Part shown: positions 1-5,705 of the stretch, one piece after another
Position numbering within the stretch: position 1 is the stretch's first letter
Layout of the letters: each line of letters starts with the position of its first letter
From: Bacillota bacterium
GTDB taxonomy: Bacteria > Bacillota > Clostridia > Christensenellales > SZUA-584
Assembly: GCA_023441905.1 (NCBI GenBank)
Contig: JAEZNC010000181.1
Location: 1-5,783 of the forward strand
Direction: 5' to 3'
Length of the DNA: 5,783 nucleotides
Made by a program: the position numbers and the translations under genes
Notes under the pieces: model-generated
The model's database searches: none
Told to the model about the DNA's origin: nothing
Seen by the model: only the letters and a program-made list of their open reading frames with translations

Positions 1-35
1 CAAAAATCCCCGATGACATATCTGCCTTCGGGGAT
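1..35 (-). terminator. Possible intrinsic terminator after ychF
   Basis: Reading the minus strand, ATCCCCGA (35-28) pairs perfectly with TCGGGGAT (13-6) across a 14-base loop. The stem is followed by a T-run cut off by the window edge (TTTTTG, its first T being the last stem base). Position just after the ychF stop fits a Rho-independent terminator. The loop is long and the T-run short, and the stem lies inside the possible downstream reading frame, so the pairing could be accidental. Confidence 0.35.
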
Positions 36-38
36 CAT
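1..38 (-). CDS. Possible start of an unidentified gene downstream of ychF (partial)
   Basis: On the minus strand an ATG at 38-36 opens a frame that runs off the window edge and reads MIPEGRYVIGDF over its 12 visible codons. A Shine-Dalgarno-like GAGGT (46-50) lies 7 bases upstream, and the ATG is 26 bases past the ychF stop, the spacing expected for a second gene in a ychF operon. I do not recognise the protein from so few residues and assign no function. The same bases also form an 8-bp hairpin followed by a T-run, so this could instead be the ychF terminator. The two readings compete. Confidence 0.4.
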   Translation of the reverse strand, partial: MIPEGRYVIGDF

Positions 39-64
39 GTTGACTACCTCATGAAGACTTTCGG

Positions 65-1165
65 CTACACGTTAAACTTGAACAGCGTCACATCGCCGTC
101 GTTCATCACGTATTCCTTGCCTTCCTGGCGCACCAGCCCTTTGGCTTTTGCCGTCGCCATATCGCCGCAGGCTTTCAAATCGTCAAACGCCACAATCTCC
201 GCGCGGATAAAGCCGCGCTCAAAATCGCTGTGAATTTTGCCCGCCGCGCCGGGTGCTTTGGTGCCGCGCACAATCGTCCACGCGCGCACTTCCTTTTCGC
301 CCGCCGTCAGATAGCTAATGAGGTTTAAGAGCTTGTAGCTCTTTTGCACAAGTGCGTCGAGTCCGCTCTGCTTGATGCCGAGCTCCTCCAAAAACAGATG
401 CCGCTCTTCGGCCGACAGCGACGATAGCTCTTCCTCAATCTTCGCGCAGATCACCATCACCTCCGCACCCTGCGTTTTGGCCATCTCAACGAGAGCCGCT
501 ACCTGCGGGCTCGCGTACGGGTCGCTTTGTGTGGCATCTTCTTCTGATATGTTCGCCGCGTACAGCATCGGCTTGTCGGTCAGCAAAAACAGTTCGCCGA
601 CCAGCGCGCGCTGCGCGTCGTCAAGGTCCATGCCCGTGACGAATATGCCCTTTTCGAGGTTTTCTTTGACGAACCGAAGCGTCTCGCATTCAATCGCGTA
701 TTTCTTATCGCCCGATTTGATCATCTTTTCGCTGCGTGTCAGGCGTTTTTCCACCGTTTCGATATCGGCGAATATCAGCTCGAAATTGATCGTTTCGGCG
801 TCGCGCGCGCTGCCGATGCTGCCGTCCACGTGCGTCACATCGTCGTCCTCAAAGCAGCGCACCACGTGGAGTATCGCATCCACCTCGCGTATGTGTGCAA
901 GGAATTTGTTGCCGAGGCCTTCGCCGCGGCTCGCGCCCTTCACGAGCCCCGCAATATCCACAAACTCGATCACCGCAGGCGTGAACTTGGCCGGATGATA
1001 AAGTTCCGCGAGAAAGTCCATGCGCGCATCCGGCACCGATACAACCCCCACGTTGGGGTCGATCGTGCAGAAAGGATAGTTTTCGCTCGCTGCGCCCGCG
1101 CCCGTCAGCGCGTTGAACAGCGACGATTTGCCCACGTTGGGCAGCCCGACAATACCGAGTTTCAT
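65..1165 (-). CDS. ychF: Redox-regulated ATPase YchF (Obg-family, ribosome-associated)
   Basis: This 366-residue protein is the usual length for YchF (E. coli about 363). The P-loop GLPNVGKS is at residues 7-14. The Walker B/G3 region DIAGLVKGAS is at 70-79 and has the Obg-family form. The G4 position reads NISEED (205-210) rather than NKxD, the known change that makes YchF/OLA1 prefer ATP over GTP. A C-terminal TGS-type domain follows from about residue 280, with motifs such as FERGFIRAEIV. YchF is a cytoplasmic ATPase that binds ribosomes and is linked to translation quality and the oxidative stress response. The ATG start is supported by AGAGG (1171-1175) 5 bases upstream and a good promoter further up. 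It is divergent from the homocysteine cluster, with no evident functional tie. Confidence 0.97.
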   Translation of the reverse strand: MKLGIVGLPNVGKSSLFNALTGAGAASENYPFCTIDPNVGVVSVPDARMDFLAELYHPAKFTPAVIEFVDIAGLVKGASRGEGLGNKFLAHIREVDAILHVVRCFEDDDVTHVDGSIGSARDAETINFELIFADIETVEKRLTRSEKMIKSGDKKYAIECETLRFVKENLEKGIFVTGMDLDDAQRALVGELFLLTDKPMLYAANISEEDATQSDPYASPQVAALVEMAKTQGAEVMVICAKIEEELSSLSAEERHLFLEELGIKQSGLDALVQKSYKLLNLISYLTAGEKEVRAWTIVRGTKAPGAAGKIHSDFERGFIRAEIVAFDDLKACGDMATAKAKGLVRQEGKEYVMNDGDVTLFKFNV

Positions 1166-1195
1166 GCGTACCTCTTTATATCATAGATTCACGCT

Positions 1196-1224
1196 ATTAT
1201 AGCGCGGGACAGGGGGAAAAGCAA
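1196..1224 (-). promoter_or_regulatory. Sigma-A-type promoter for ychF
   Basis: On the minus strand a perfect -10 box TATAAT (1201-1196) is preceded, after exactly 17 bases, by TTGCTT (1224-1219), a partial -35 match. Transcription would start near 1189, leaving a leader of about 24 bases that carries the ychF ribosome binding site. The assignment rests on consensus match and position only. Confidence 0.7.
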
Positions 1225-1291
1225 TAACGGCAGCTCCGCAGAAGGCCGAGTCAGCCGGACATGCTCATGATTGAAGGCTTTGGGCGCACTA

Positions 1292-1330
1292 AACCGAAAA
1301 TACCGCGCAATTCGGTATATTTTTGCGGTT
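1292..1330. repeat. Imperfect inverted repeat in the divergent gap, touching the forward promoter
   Basis: AACCGAAAATACCG (1292-1305) is answered by CGGTATATTTTTGCGGTT (1313-1330), its reverse complement apart from a few extra bases, around a 7-base centre. The right arm overlaps the first two bases of the -35 box of the forward promoter. That position would suit an operator for a repressor of the homocysteine cluster. It could also be the remains of a hairpin with no function. No repressor gene is in view. Confidence 0.35.
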
Positions 1331-1357
1331 GTGAATGCCGCCAAATGGGTGTAAAAT
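1329..1357 (+). promoter_or_regulatory. Sigma-A-type promoter for the homocysteine cluster
   Basis: TTGTGA (1329-1334, four of six consensus bases) and TAAAAT (1352-1357, five of six) are separated by exactly 17 bases. The predicted transcript start is near 1364, giving a leader of about 37 bases. That is too short for a SAM riboswitch or a T-box, so control, if any, would be at the DNA level, possibly through the adjacent inverted repeat. Confidence 0.6.
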
Positions 1358-1390
1358 TATCAATTAGAGATTTTCAATATGGGGCAATTG

Positions 1391-1395
1391 GGAGG
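1391..1395 (+). promoter_or_regulatory. Ribosome binding site setting the GTG start at 1401
   Basis: GGAGG lies 5 bases before GTG at 1401. No in-frame ATG is nearby, so this site decides in favour of the GTG start. Confidence 0.8.
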
Positions 1396-1400
1396 CAGAC

Positions 1401-1922
1401 GTGTCAAAGACGATACAAGAGATAAACGAAAAACTCGCAAAAGGCAAAGCCGTGGTATTTACTGCCGAGGAAGCGGTGCAGATGGCCAAAGAGCAGGGCG
1501 TTGCCGCATGCGCAAAGAAGATTGATGTGGTGACGGCGGCGACGTTCGGCGCGATGTGCTCGTCGGGCGCGATGCTCAACTTCGGGCACAGCGAGCCACC
1601 CATCCGCATGGCGGAAATCACGCTGAACGGCGTGGAAGCTTACGGCGGCCTCGCGGCTGTGGATACGTTTATCGGCGCGACGCAGCCGGGCAAGCATACC
1701 GGCATTGAATACGGCGGCGCGCATGTGATTGAAGATTTAATCGCGGGCAAAGAGGTGGAGCTGATTGCGCGCTCGGGCGGTACAGATTGCTATACGCGTA
1801 CCGATATTAAAACGAACATATCGCTCAAAGATATGAACCAGGCGTATCTGTTCAATCCGCGCAACGCGTACCAGAACTATTCGGCGGCGACCAACTCGAC
1901 AAAAAAGACAAAGCGCACATAA
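1401..1922 (+). CDS. Homocysteine biosynthesis enzyme (COG1900/DUF39), N-terminal part up to in-frame TAA
   Basis: The 173 residues match the first part of the COG1900 (HcyBio, PF01837) family, whose Methanosarcina member MA1821 takes part in making homocysteine from aspartate semialdehyde and sulfide. Two cysteines sit where the family has its functional ones: Cys53 in GAMCSSGAM and Cys130 in GGTDCYTR, corresponding to those I recall as Cys54 and Cys131 of MA1821, implicated in persulfide chemistry. The segment NPRNAYQNY near residues 150-160 is also typical. The start is GTG with GGAGG 5 bases upstream. The frame ends in TAA at 1920-1922, but the next codon is ATG and the same frame continues the family sequence to 2561. 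This is therefore the front half of one enzyme of about 386 residues. The family call is firm. Whether the half is functional is unknown. Confidence 0.85.
   Translation: MSKTIQEINEKLAKGKAVVFTAEEAVQMAKEQGVAACAKKIDVVTAATFGAMCSSGAMLNFGHSEPPIRMAEITLNGVEAYGGLAAVDTFIGATQPGKHTGIEYGGAHVIEDLIAGKEVELIARSGGTDCYTRTDIKTNISLKDMNQAYLFNPRNAYQNYSAATNSTKKTKRT
1920..1922 (+). other. In-frame TAA interrupting the COG1900 gene
   Basis: The codons read ACA TAA ATG GGT: Thr, stop, Met, Gly. From memory, family members carry a Thr-Tyr-Met-Gly-Thr-Leu-Leu-Pro run here, so TAA stands where Tyr (TAT or TAC) is expected and one base change explains it. The A6 run at 1901-1906 does not explain it, because an indel would shift the frame and the frame is unchanged. 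The peptidase gene in this window ends in TAA (4600-4602), which argues against general TAA reassignment. The adjoining ATG could allow re-initiation, but I see no convincing Shine-Dalgarno sequence before it. Confidence 0.8.
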
Positions 1923-2561
1923 ATGGGTACGCTGCTGCCCAGCATGGGCAATGTGACCTACACAACAGCGGGCGAGCTCTCGCCGCTGCTTAAGGACCCG
2001 ACGCTGCGCACCATCGGCATCGGCACACGCATATTGCTTTGCGGCGGCGAAGGATTTGTGGTGTTTGAAGGCACGCAGGCTGTGAACAAAGCGGCCACAC
2101 TCCCTAACGGCGACAGGCATTATGCGGGTTATACGCTGGCGGTGATGGGCGATTTAAAAGGCATGAAGAGCGAATACATCAAGGCGGCCACGTTCGACGG
2201 TTACGGGGTGTCGCTCTATGTGGGCATCGGCGTGCCGATTCCCGTGATCGACGAGGATATGATGGCCGATCTTGCGGTGCCCAACGACAAGCTTTACACT
2301 TATGTGTACGATTACGGCCACAGCACGCGCTCGCGCGAGGAACTCAAGCTCGTGAGTTATGCGGAGCTGCGTTCCGGCCAGGTTGAAATCAACGGCAAGA
2401 AGATACGGACAGCGCCGCTTTCGAGCCTTTTGAAGGCGCGTAAAATTGCGGGCGAGCTTAAGGAAAAGCTGCTTGACGGCAGCTTCGAGATGACGCAGCC
2501 TGCGGCCGCTCTGCCGTACAGGAAAAGCCTTAACGCTTTAAACATAAAAGGAGAAAAGTGA
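1923..2561 (+). CDS. Homocysteine biosynthesis enzyme (COG1900/DUF39), C-terminal part
   Basis: The 212 residues continue the COG1900 family in the same frame directly after the TAA. Recognisable stretches are MGTLLPSMGNVTY at the very start, then GELSPLL, TIGIGTRILL, a Gly-rich segment leading into VVFEGTQAV, and VGIGVPIPVIDEDM further on. The visible catalytic cysteines are in the upstream half, so this part alone is unlikely to be a complete enzyme. It would have to be joined by readthrough or associate with the first half. No internal stop or frameshift is seen, so decay, if any, is recent. The next gene starts one base after the stop, with its ribosome binding site inside the end of this gene, indicating an operon. 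An independent protein from ATG 1923 is possible only by re-initiation. Confidence 0.8.
   Translation: MGTLLPSMGNVTYTTAGELSPLLKDPTLRTIGIGTRILLCGGEGFVVFEGTQAVNKAATLPNGDRHYAGYTLAVMGDLKGMKSEYIKAATFDGYGVSLYVGIGVPIPVIDEDMMADLAVPNDKLYTYVYDYGHSTRSREELKLVSYAELRSGQVEINGKKIRTAPLSSLLKARKIAGELKEKLLDGSFEMTQPAAALPYRKSLNALNIKGEK
2549..2553 (+). promoter_or_regulatory. Ribosome binding site setting the GTG start at 2563
   Basis: AGGAG lies 9 bases before GTG at 2563 and 21 bases before the alternative ATG at 2575, so the GTG start is favoured. It sits inside the end of the COG1900 frame. Confidence 0.7.
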
Positions 2562-2562
2562 C

Positions 2563-2982
2563 GTGGAAAACACCATGAAAATAGGGCTGACGTTTCCGCC
2601 CGAAAAAACCGACAAACCCATTGTCACCAATCTCGTGAAATATGGGCTGACGTTTAACATATTACGGGCGGCGATTTCGCCGGGAAAAACGGGCAACATT
2701 ATACTCGAGATATCCGGCAGCGACGAAAACCTGCAGAAGAGCCTTGATTATATAACGGGTGAGGGTATTGAAGTCAAGGTATACACCGACAGCGTGATCC
2801 GCTACGAGGATAAATGCATGCACTGCGGTGCCTGCACCTCCGTGTGTCCGTCCGGTGCGCTTGTGATGAACAAAAAGACATGGGAGCTCGAGTTTACCAT
2901 GGACAAATGCCTGCTGTGCGGGCACTGCGTGAAGGCGTGTCCCGCCCGCGCGATTAAAAGCTTTGACGACGCGCAGCTCTGA
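2563..2982 (+). CDS. NIL-domain 2[4Fe-4S] ferredoxin of homocysteine synthesis
   Basis: This 139-residue protein has two parts. Residues 6-79 resemble the NIL domain, beginning KIGLTFPPE. Residues 80-139 hold two Cys-x2-Cys-x2-Cys-x3-Cys-Pro motifs: Cys85/88/91/95 and Cys116/119/122/126, ligands for two [4Fe-4S] clusters. It matches the type represented by MA1822 of Methanosarcina acetivorans, the partner of the COG1900 enzyme in making homocysteine from aspartate semialdehyde and sulfide. The clusters are thought to supply electrons, for example to reduce a persulfide or disulfide. All eight ligand cysteines are intact. The protein is soluble and cytoplasmic, with no signal or membrane segment. 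It follows the COG1900 stop after one base, and its 3' end overlaps the next gene by 20 bases. The NIL domain also occurs on methionine ABC transporters, but the fusion to ferredoxin and the position settle the call. Confidence 0.93.
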   Translation: MENTMKIGLTFPPEKTDKPIVTNLVKYGLTFNILRAAISPGKTGNIILEISGSDENLQKSLDYITGEGIEVKVYTDSVIRYEDKCMHCGACTSVCPSGALVMNKKTWELEFTMDKCLLCGHCVKACPARAIKSFDDAQL

Positions 2983-3721
2983 TACGGGCCGGCCGGATTA
3001 CTCCAACAGAGACGAATACCGGCGGCTCATCGCATCAGGTTTGCCCTGTTTTCATGTTCAGCATTTGGAAACAGAGCTTTTTATCTGTGCGGATCGTCTG
3101 CTTGATGACGCTGCGGCGTGTGCGGTCAAACATCTGCGCGCGCAGCTTGATGCGTACATTGCGGCGAATCCGCTTTTTTTGACCAGTTTAGAGCCTGTTG
3201 ATCCGGCGGCGGACGCGCCGGTAGCCGTGAAGGCGATGTGCCGCGCGGGCGCAGCGGCAGGCGTCGGCCCGATGGCGGCGGTCGCGGGCGCTTTTTCCGA
3301 GTATGTCGGGCGATATATTTTAAAACAATCCAAGCAGGTCATCGTGGAAAACGGCGGTGATATCTTTCTTAAAACCTTTGAGCCCACCACGGTCGCGGTG
3401 TATGCGGGACACAGCCCCTTAAGTCTCAAAATCGGTATCATCGTCGATTCCCGGGAAATGCCCATGTCCGTCTGCACATCATCGGGCACGGTCGGGCCGT
3501 CCCTGAGCTTTGGCAGAGCGGACGCGGCAGTTGTGGTGTCGCCGGATGCGTGCGTTGCGGACGCATGTGCCACGCGGCTCGGCAATGAGGTGAAAACCGC
3601 GGCAGATGTGGAGAGGGCGCTTGAGCTGATTATGCGCGTGCCGGGTGTGACCGGCGCGATGGCGGTTATCGGCGAGGTCTGCGGTGCGGCGGGCAGTATA
3701 CGTCTTCAAACGCTCGGCTGA
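2963..3721 (+). CDS. UPF0280/COG2122 ApbE-like protein, linked to homocysteine synthesis
   Basis: This 252-residue protein matches UPF0280/COG2122, a branch of the ApbE-like fold. The hallmarks are GPMAAVAGA at residues 102-110, VENGGDIF from 128, CTSSGTVGPSLSFG from 171 and, near 200, an ADA segment leading into a conserved Gly-Asn. In Methanosarcina the COG2122 protein MA1715 is genetically implicated in the COG1900/NIL-ferredoxin homocysteine route; its biochemical step is not clear to me. Its place immediately after those two genes supports the same role. The frame is open only from 2933 (TGA at 2930-2932), and TTG at 2963 is the sole ATG, GTG or TTG before 3041, so TTG is chosen. The start has no good ribosome binding site and overlaps the ferredoxin end by 20 bases, implying translational coupling. 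The exact start is uncertain. Confidence 0.88.
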   Translation: MTTRSSDTGRPDYSNRDEYRRLIASGLPCFHVQHLETELFICADRLLDDAAACAVKHLRAQLDAYIAANPLFLTSLEPVDPAADAPVAVKAMCRAGAAAGVGPMAAVAGAFSEYVGRYILKQSKQVIVENGGDIFLKTFEPTTVAVYAGHSPLSLKIGIIVDSREMPMSVCTSSGTVGPSLSFGRADAAVVVSPDACVADACATRLGNEVKTAADVERALELIMRVPGVTGAMAVIGEVCGAAGSIRLQTLG

Positions 3722-3775
3722 TAAACTATCTATTTCCTTGGTATACCGTAAAAATGGCGGTGGGTGGAAAATGTC

Positions 3776-3782
3776 AGGGGGG
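3776..3782 (+). promoter_or_regulatory. Ribosome binding site setting the peptidase start at 3790
   Basis: AGGGGGG lies 7 bases before ATG 3790 but only 1 base before ATG 3784. It is downstream of ATG 3754, which has no such site of its own. ATG 3790 is therefore the best start. Confidence 0.65.
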
Positions 3783-3789
3783 TATGAAC

Positions 3790-4602
3790 ATGAAAAGCAT
3801 GATGCGCGGACACGAGAGGCGGCGCAGGCGGCGCGTGATTGTTGTGATCATCGCGGTGGCGGTGCCGGTGCTTGCGGCGGGCACATGGCTGCTTTTTTTC
3901 AGCGGTGGCGGCAAACTGGAGGTAATAAACGCGCCCGGTGTATCCGCGGCGGCCACGGCTGAACCGGAAGCAACACCGGCAGAATCCGTGCTGGGCGTGT
4001 CGACAGCTGAGGCCGCGCCGCAGGGCACGGCCGTCCAAGATGACTGGCGGCTGCTGCTGATCAACGCGCAGAACAGTCTGCCCGACGGCTTTGCGGTGAC
4101 GCTGACGCAGCTGAAAAACGGACAAGCCGTTGATGAAAGGTGCTATCCCGATCTTCAGCAGATGATGGACGACTGCCGTGCGGCAGGGTGTGAGCCGCTG
4201 ATTTGCTCGTCGTACCGGTCTCAGGAGAGGCAGCAGGAACTGTTTGACAACAAGGTGAACAAGCTTGTTGAACAAGGGCTCACGAAGGATGAGGCTAAGG
4301 CACAGGCAGCCGAAGTGATTGCTATTCCGGGGCACAGTGAGCATCAAACGGGGCTGGCCGTTGATATCGTGGATATAAACAATCAAAACATGGACGAGAC
4401 TCAGGAAGATACGCCCACGCAGCAGTGGATGATGGCAAACAGCTGGCGGTACGGTTTCATCTTCCGGTACCCCGCAGACAAAACCGACATCACGGGCATC
4501 TCGTTTGAGTCTTGGCATTACCGCTATGTGGGCAAAGAGGCGGCGCAGGCTATTCACGAACAGGGGCTTTGCCTCGAAGAGTATCTGAAACAGCCCGTAT
4601 AA
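3790..4602 (+). CDS. Membrane-anchored VanY-like D-alanyl-D-alanine carboxypeptidase (peptidase M15B)
   Basis: With the start at ATG 3790 the protein has 270 residues. It opens with a basic stretch (six Arg, 10-15) and one hydrophobic segment at about 16-37, so it is probably an N-terminally anchored protein facing outward. An Ala/Thr/Pro/Glu-rich linker follows to about residue 80, then the M15 catalytic domain. The domain has SSYRSQERQ, the zinc motif SxHxxGxAxD with His185 and Asp192, and ESWHYRYVG with Glu240 as likely catalytic base and His243 as third zinc ligand. The family trims the terminal D-Ala of peptidoglycan stem peptides. A housekeeping wall-maturation role is more likely than glycopeptide resistance, since no vanHAX or VanRS genes are visible. 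The gene lies 68 bases after the COG2122 gene with no clear promoter of its own, so it may be read through from that operon. A start at ATG 3754 would add 12 residues but has no ribosome binding site. Confidence 0.9.
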   Translation: MKSMMRGHERRRRRRVIVVIIAVAVPVLAAGTWLLFFSGGGKLEVINAPGVSAAATAEPEATPAESVLGVSTAEAAPQGTAVQDDWRLLLINAQNSLPDGFAVTLTQLKNGQAVDERCYPDLQQMMDDCRAAGCEPLICSSYRSQERQQELFDNKVNKLVEQGLTKDEAKAQAAEVIAIPGHSEHQTGLAVDIVDINNQNMDETQEDTPTQQWMMANSWRYGFIFRYPADKTDITGISFESWHYRYVGKEAAQAIHEQGLCLEEYLKQPV

Positions 4603-4606
4603 GCTG

Positions 4607-4634
4607 ATCAAAAAGGCGGTGCCATTGATTTTTT
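4607..4634 (+). terminator. Weak candidate terminator after the peptidase gene
   Basis: ATCAA (4607-4611) pairs with TTGAT (4625-4629), and GGC (4615-4617) pairs with GCC (4621-4623) around GGT, with a lopsided internal bulge. Ts then run from 4629 to 4634. The stem is short and broken, and it overlaps the -35 box of the next promoter, so it may be weak or fortuitous. Confidence 0.3.
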
Positions 4635-4653
4635 GAGTTTTTCGATGTAGAAT
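4625..4653 (+). promoter_or_regulatory. Sigma-A-type promoter for the Sua5 gene
   Basis: TTGATT (4625-4630, four of six) and TAGAAT (4648-4653, five of six) are spaced by exactly 17 bases. The start of transcription is expected around 4659-4664, and the ATG is at 4664, so the message would have essentially no leader. Confidence 0.6.
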
Positions 4654-4663
4654 AGACATTCAG

Positions 4664-5689
4664 ATGATATTGGATATACGTGATGAGTATCATAATTATA
4701 TAGAAGAAGCGGCAGCAACGATTCGCAGCGGCGCTCTTGTCGGCATGCCGACCGAAACAGTATACGGTCTTGCGGCCAACGCGTTAGATGAAAACGCCGT
4801 GGCGGCCATATTCATAATGAAGGGCCGACCGCAGGACAACCCGCTGATTGTTCATGTGGACAGCATGCCGATGGCGCGCGGGCTGGGAGAGTTCAATGAA
4901 AATGCGCTGATGCTTGCGGCTCATTTCTGGCCGGGACCGCTGACCATGGTGGTGAAAAGCTTAGGGTTGGTGCCCGCTTCGGTCAGCGCGGGGCTGAATA
5001 CAGTGGGATTGCGTATGCCGGATTGCGACGCGGCGCTGAGCCTGATATCGGCCTGCGGCGTGCCCATTGCGGCGCCCAGTGCGAATAAATCGGGCAGCCC
5101 GAGCCCCACGACGGCAGCGCATGTCGCGGCGGATTTCGGGGATGGTCTGATGATTCTCGATGCGGGAGAATGCCGCATCGGCCTCGAATCCACAGTGATC
5201 GATATGACGCGCGAAATACCCGTGATACTGCGCCCCGGCGCGGTGACACAGCAGATGATAGAAAGCTGCATCGGCCGGACCGATTGCGCGGCGGCTTTTG
5301 AGCCGTTTGACGGCGACAAGCCGGCGGCACCCGGCATGAAATACCGCCATTACGCCCCCAAGGCGGATGTGACGGTGGTGGAGGGGCATAGCGCTTCGGT
5401 GACCGAGGCAATCAAATATCTCTACGACAAGGATATAAAAAAGGGCGAAAAGCCGCTGATTCTTGCCGCAAGGGAAAACAAAAAGTATTACGGACGTCGG
5501 GATTTAAACGAAACAGGCAGCATTAAGGACGCGGGTGAAGCCGCTAAAAACATATACGCGCTGCTAAGGCGAGCCGACGACGAGGGCTTTTCAAAGATTT
5601 ACTTTGAGGCCGTCCCCAAAACAGGAATCGGGTTTGCCGTGATGAACAGGGTTTACAAAGCGGCAGCATATAATATCGTAAAAGTTTAG
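4664..5689 (+). CDS. ywlC: L-threonylcarbamoyladenylate synthase, Sua5/YwlC type
   Basis: The 341-residue protein has both Sua5 parts. The YrdC-like catalytic domain covers roughly residues 10-205, with PTETVYGL at 29-36, KGRPQDNPL at about 53-61 and SANKSG at 139-144. The Sua5-specific C-terminal domain is introduced by the PGMKYRHYAP linker at about 223-232. The enzyme uses L-threonine, bicarbonate and ATP to make threonylcarbamoyl-AMP, which TsaD and its partners transfer to A37 of ANN-decoding tRNAs (t6A). It is cytoplasmic. ATG 4664 is the first start in a frame open only from 4637 (TGA at 4634-4636). There is no Shine-Dalgarno sequence before it, in line with a leaderless transcript. 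The next gene begins 16 bases after the stop, and that gene's ribosome binding site overlaps this TAG, as in the ywlC-ywlE neighbourhood of Bacillus. Confidence 0.95.
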   Translation: MILDIRDEYHNYIEEAAATIRSGALVGMPTETVYGLAANALDENAVAAIFIMKGRPQDNPLIVHVDSMPMARGLGEFNENALMLAAHFWPGPLTMVVKSLGLVPASVSAGLNTVGLRMPDCDAALSLISACGVPIAAPSANKSGSPSPTTAAHVAADFGDGLMILDAGECRIGLESTVIDMTREIPVILRPGAVTQQMIESCIGRTDCAAAFEPFDGDKPAAPGMKYRHYAPKADVTVVEGHSASVTEAIKYLYDKDIKKGEKPLILAARENKKYYGRRDLNETGSIKDAGEAAKNIYALLRRADDEGFSKIYFEAVPKTGIGFAVMNRVYKAAAYNIVKV

Positions 5690-5693
5690 GAGG
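5688..5693 (+). promoter_or_regulatory. Ribosome binding site of the phosphatase gene, overlapping the Sua5 stop
   Basis: AGGAGG begins inside the TAG stop (5687-5689) of the Sua5 gene and lies 12 bases before ATG 5706, slightly far but strong. It suggests the two genes are translated from one mRNA. Confidence 0.7.
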
Positions 5694-5705
5694 GTTTATA
5701 AATCA

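Noticed and set aside
372..998. A 208-codon open frame on the plus strand inside ychF.
   Set aside because: It lies wholly antisense to a clearly conserved gene, has Ser/Arg-rich composition typical of a GC-rich shadow frame, and shows no recognisable domain.
1166..1400. A methionine-type riboswitch or T-box in the divergent gap.
   Set aside because: I find no T-box core resembling AGGGTGGNACCGCG and no SAM-I-like arrangement. The predicted transcript start near 1364 leaves too short a leader.
1401..2561. General reassignment of TAA to an amino acid in this organism.
   Set aside because: The peptidase gene ends naturally with TAA at 4600-4602, and TAG and TGA also end genes here. Local readthrough remains possible, but genome-wide reassignment is not supported.
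3740..3747. Perfect 8-base palindrome GGTATACC before the peptidase gene.
   Set aside because: It is too short to distinguish from chance, and no promoter elements line up with it convincingly.
3790..4602. Reading the VanY-like gene as part of a vancomycin-resistance cluster.
   Set aside because: No VanH, VanA, VanX or VanR/S genes are in the window, and M15B carboxypeptidases are common in Clostridia without any resistance role.
3730..4659. A 309-codon open frame on the minus strand over the whole peptidase gene.
   Set aside because: The plus-strand frame carries intact M15 zinc motifs. The antisense frame is rich in Arg, His and Leu without family motifs, and I see no matching ribosome binding site.
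4921..5411. Three overlapping minus-strand frames of about 140 codons within the Sua5 gene.
   Set aside because: All are antisense to conserved YrdC/Sua5 coding sequence and look like by-products of GC-rich codon use.
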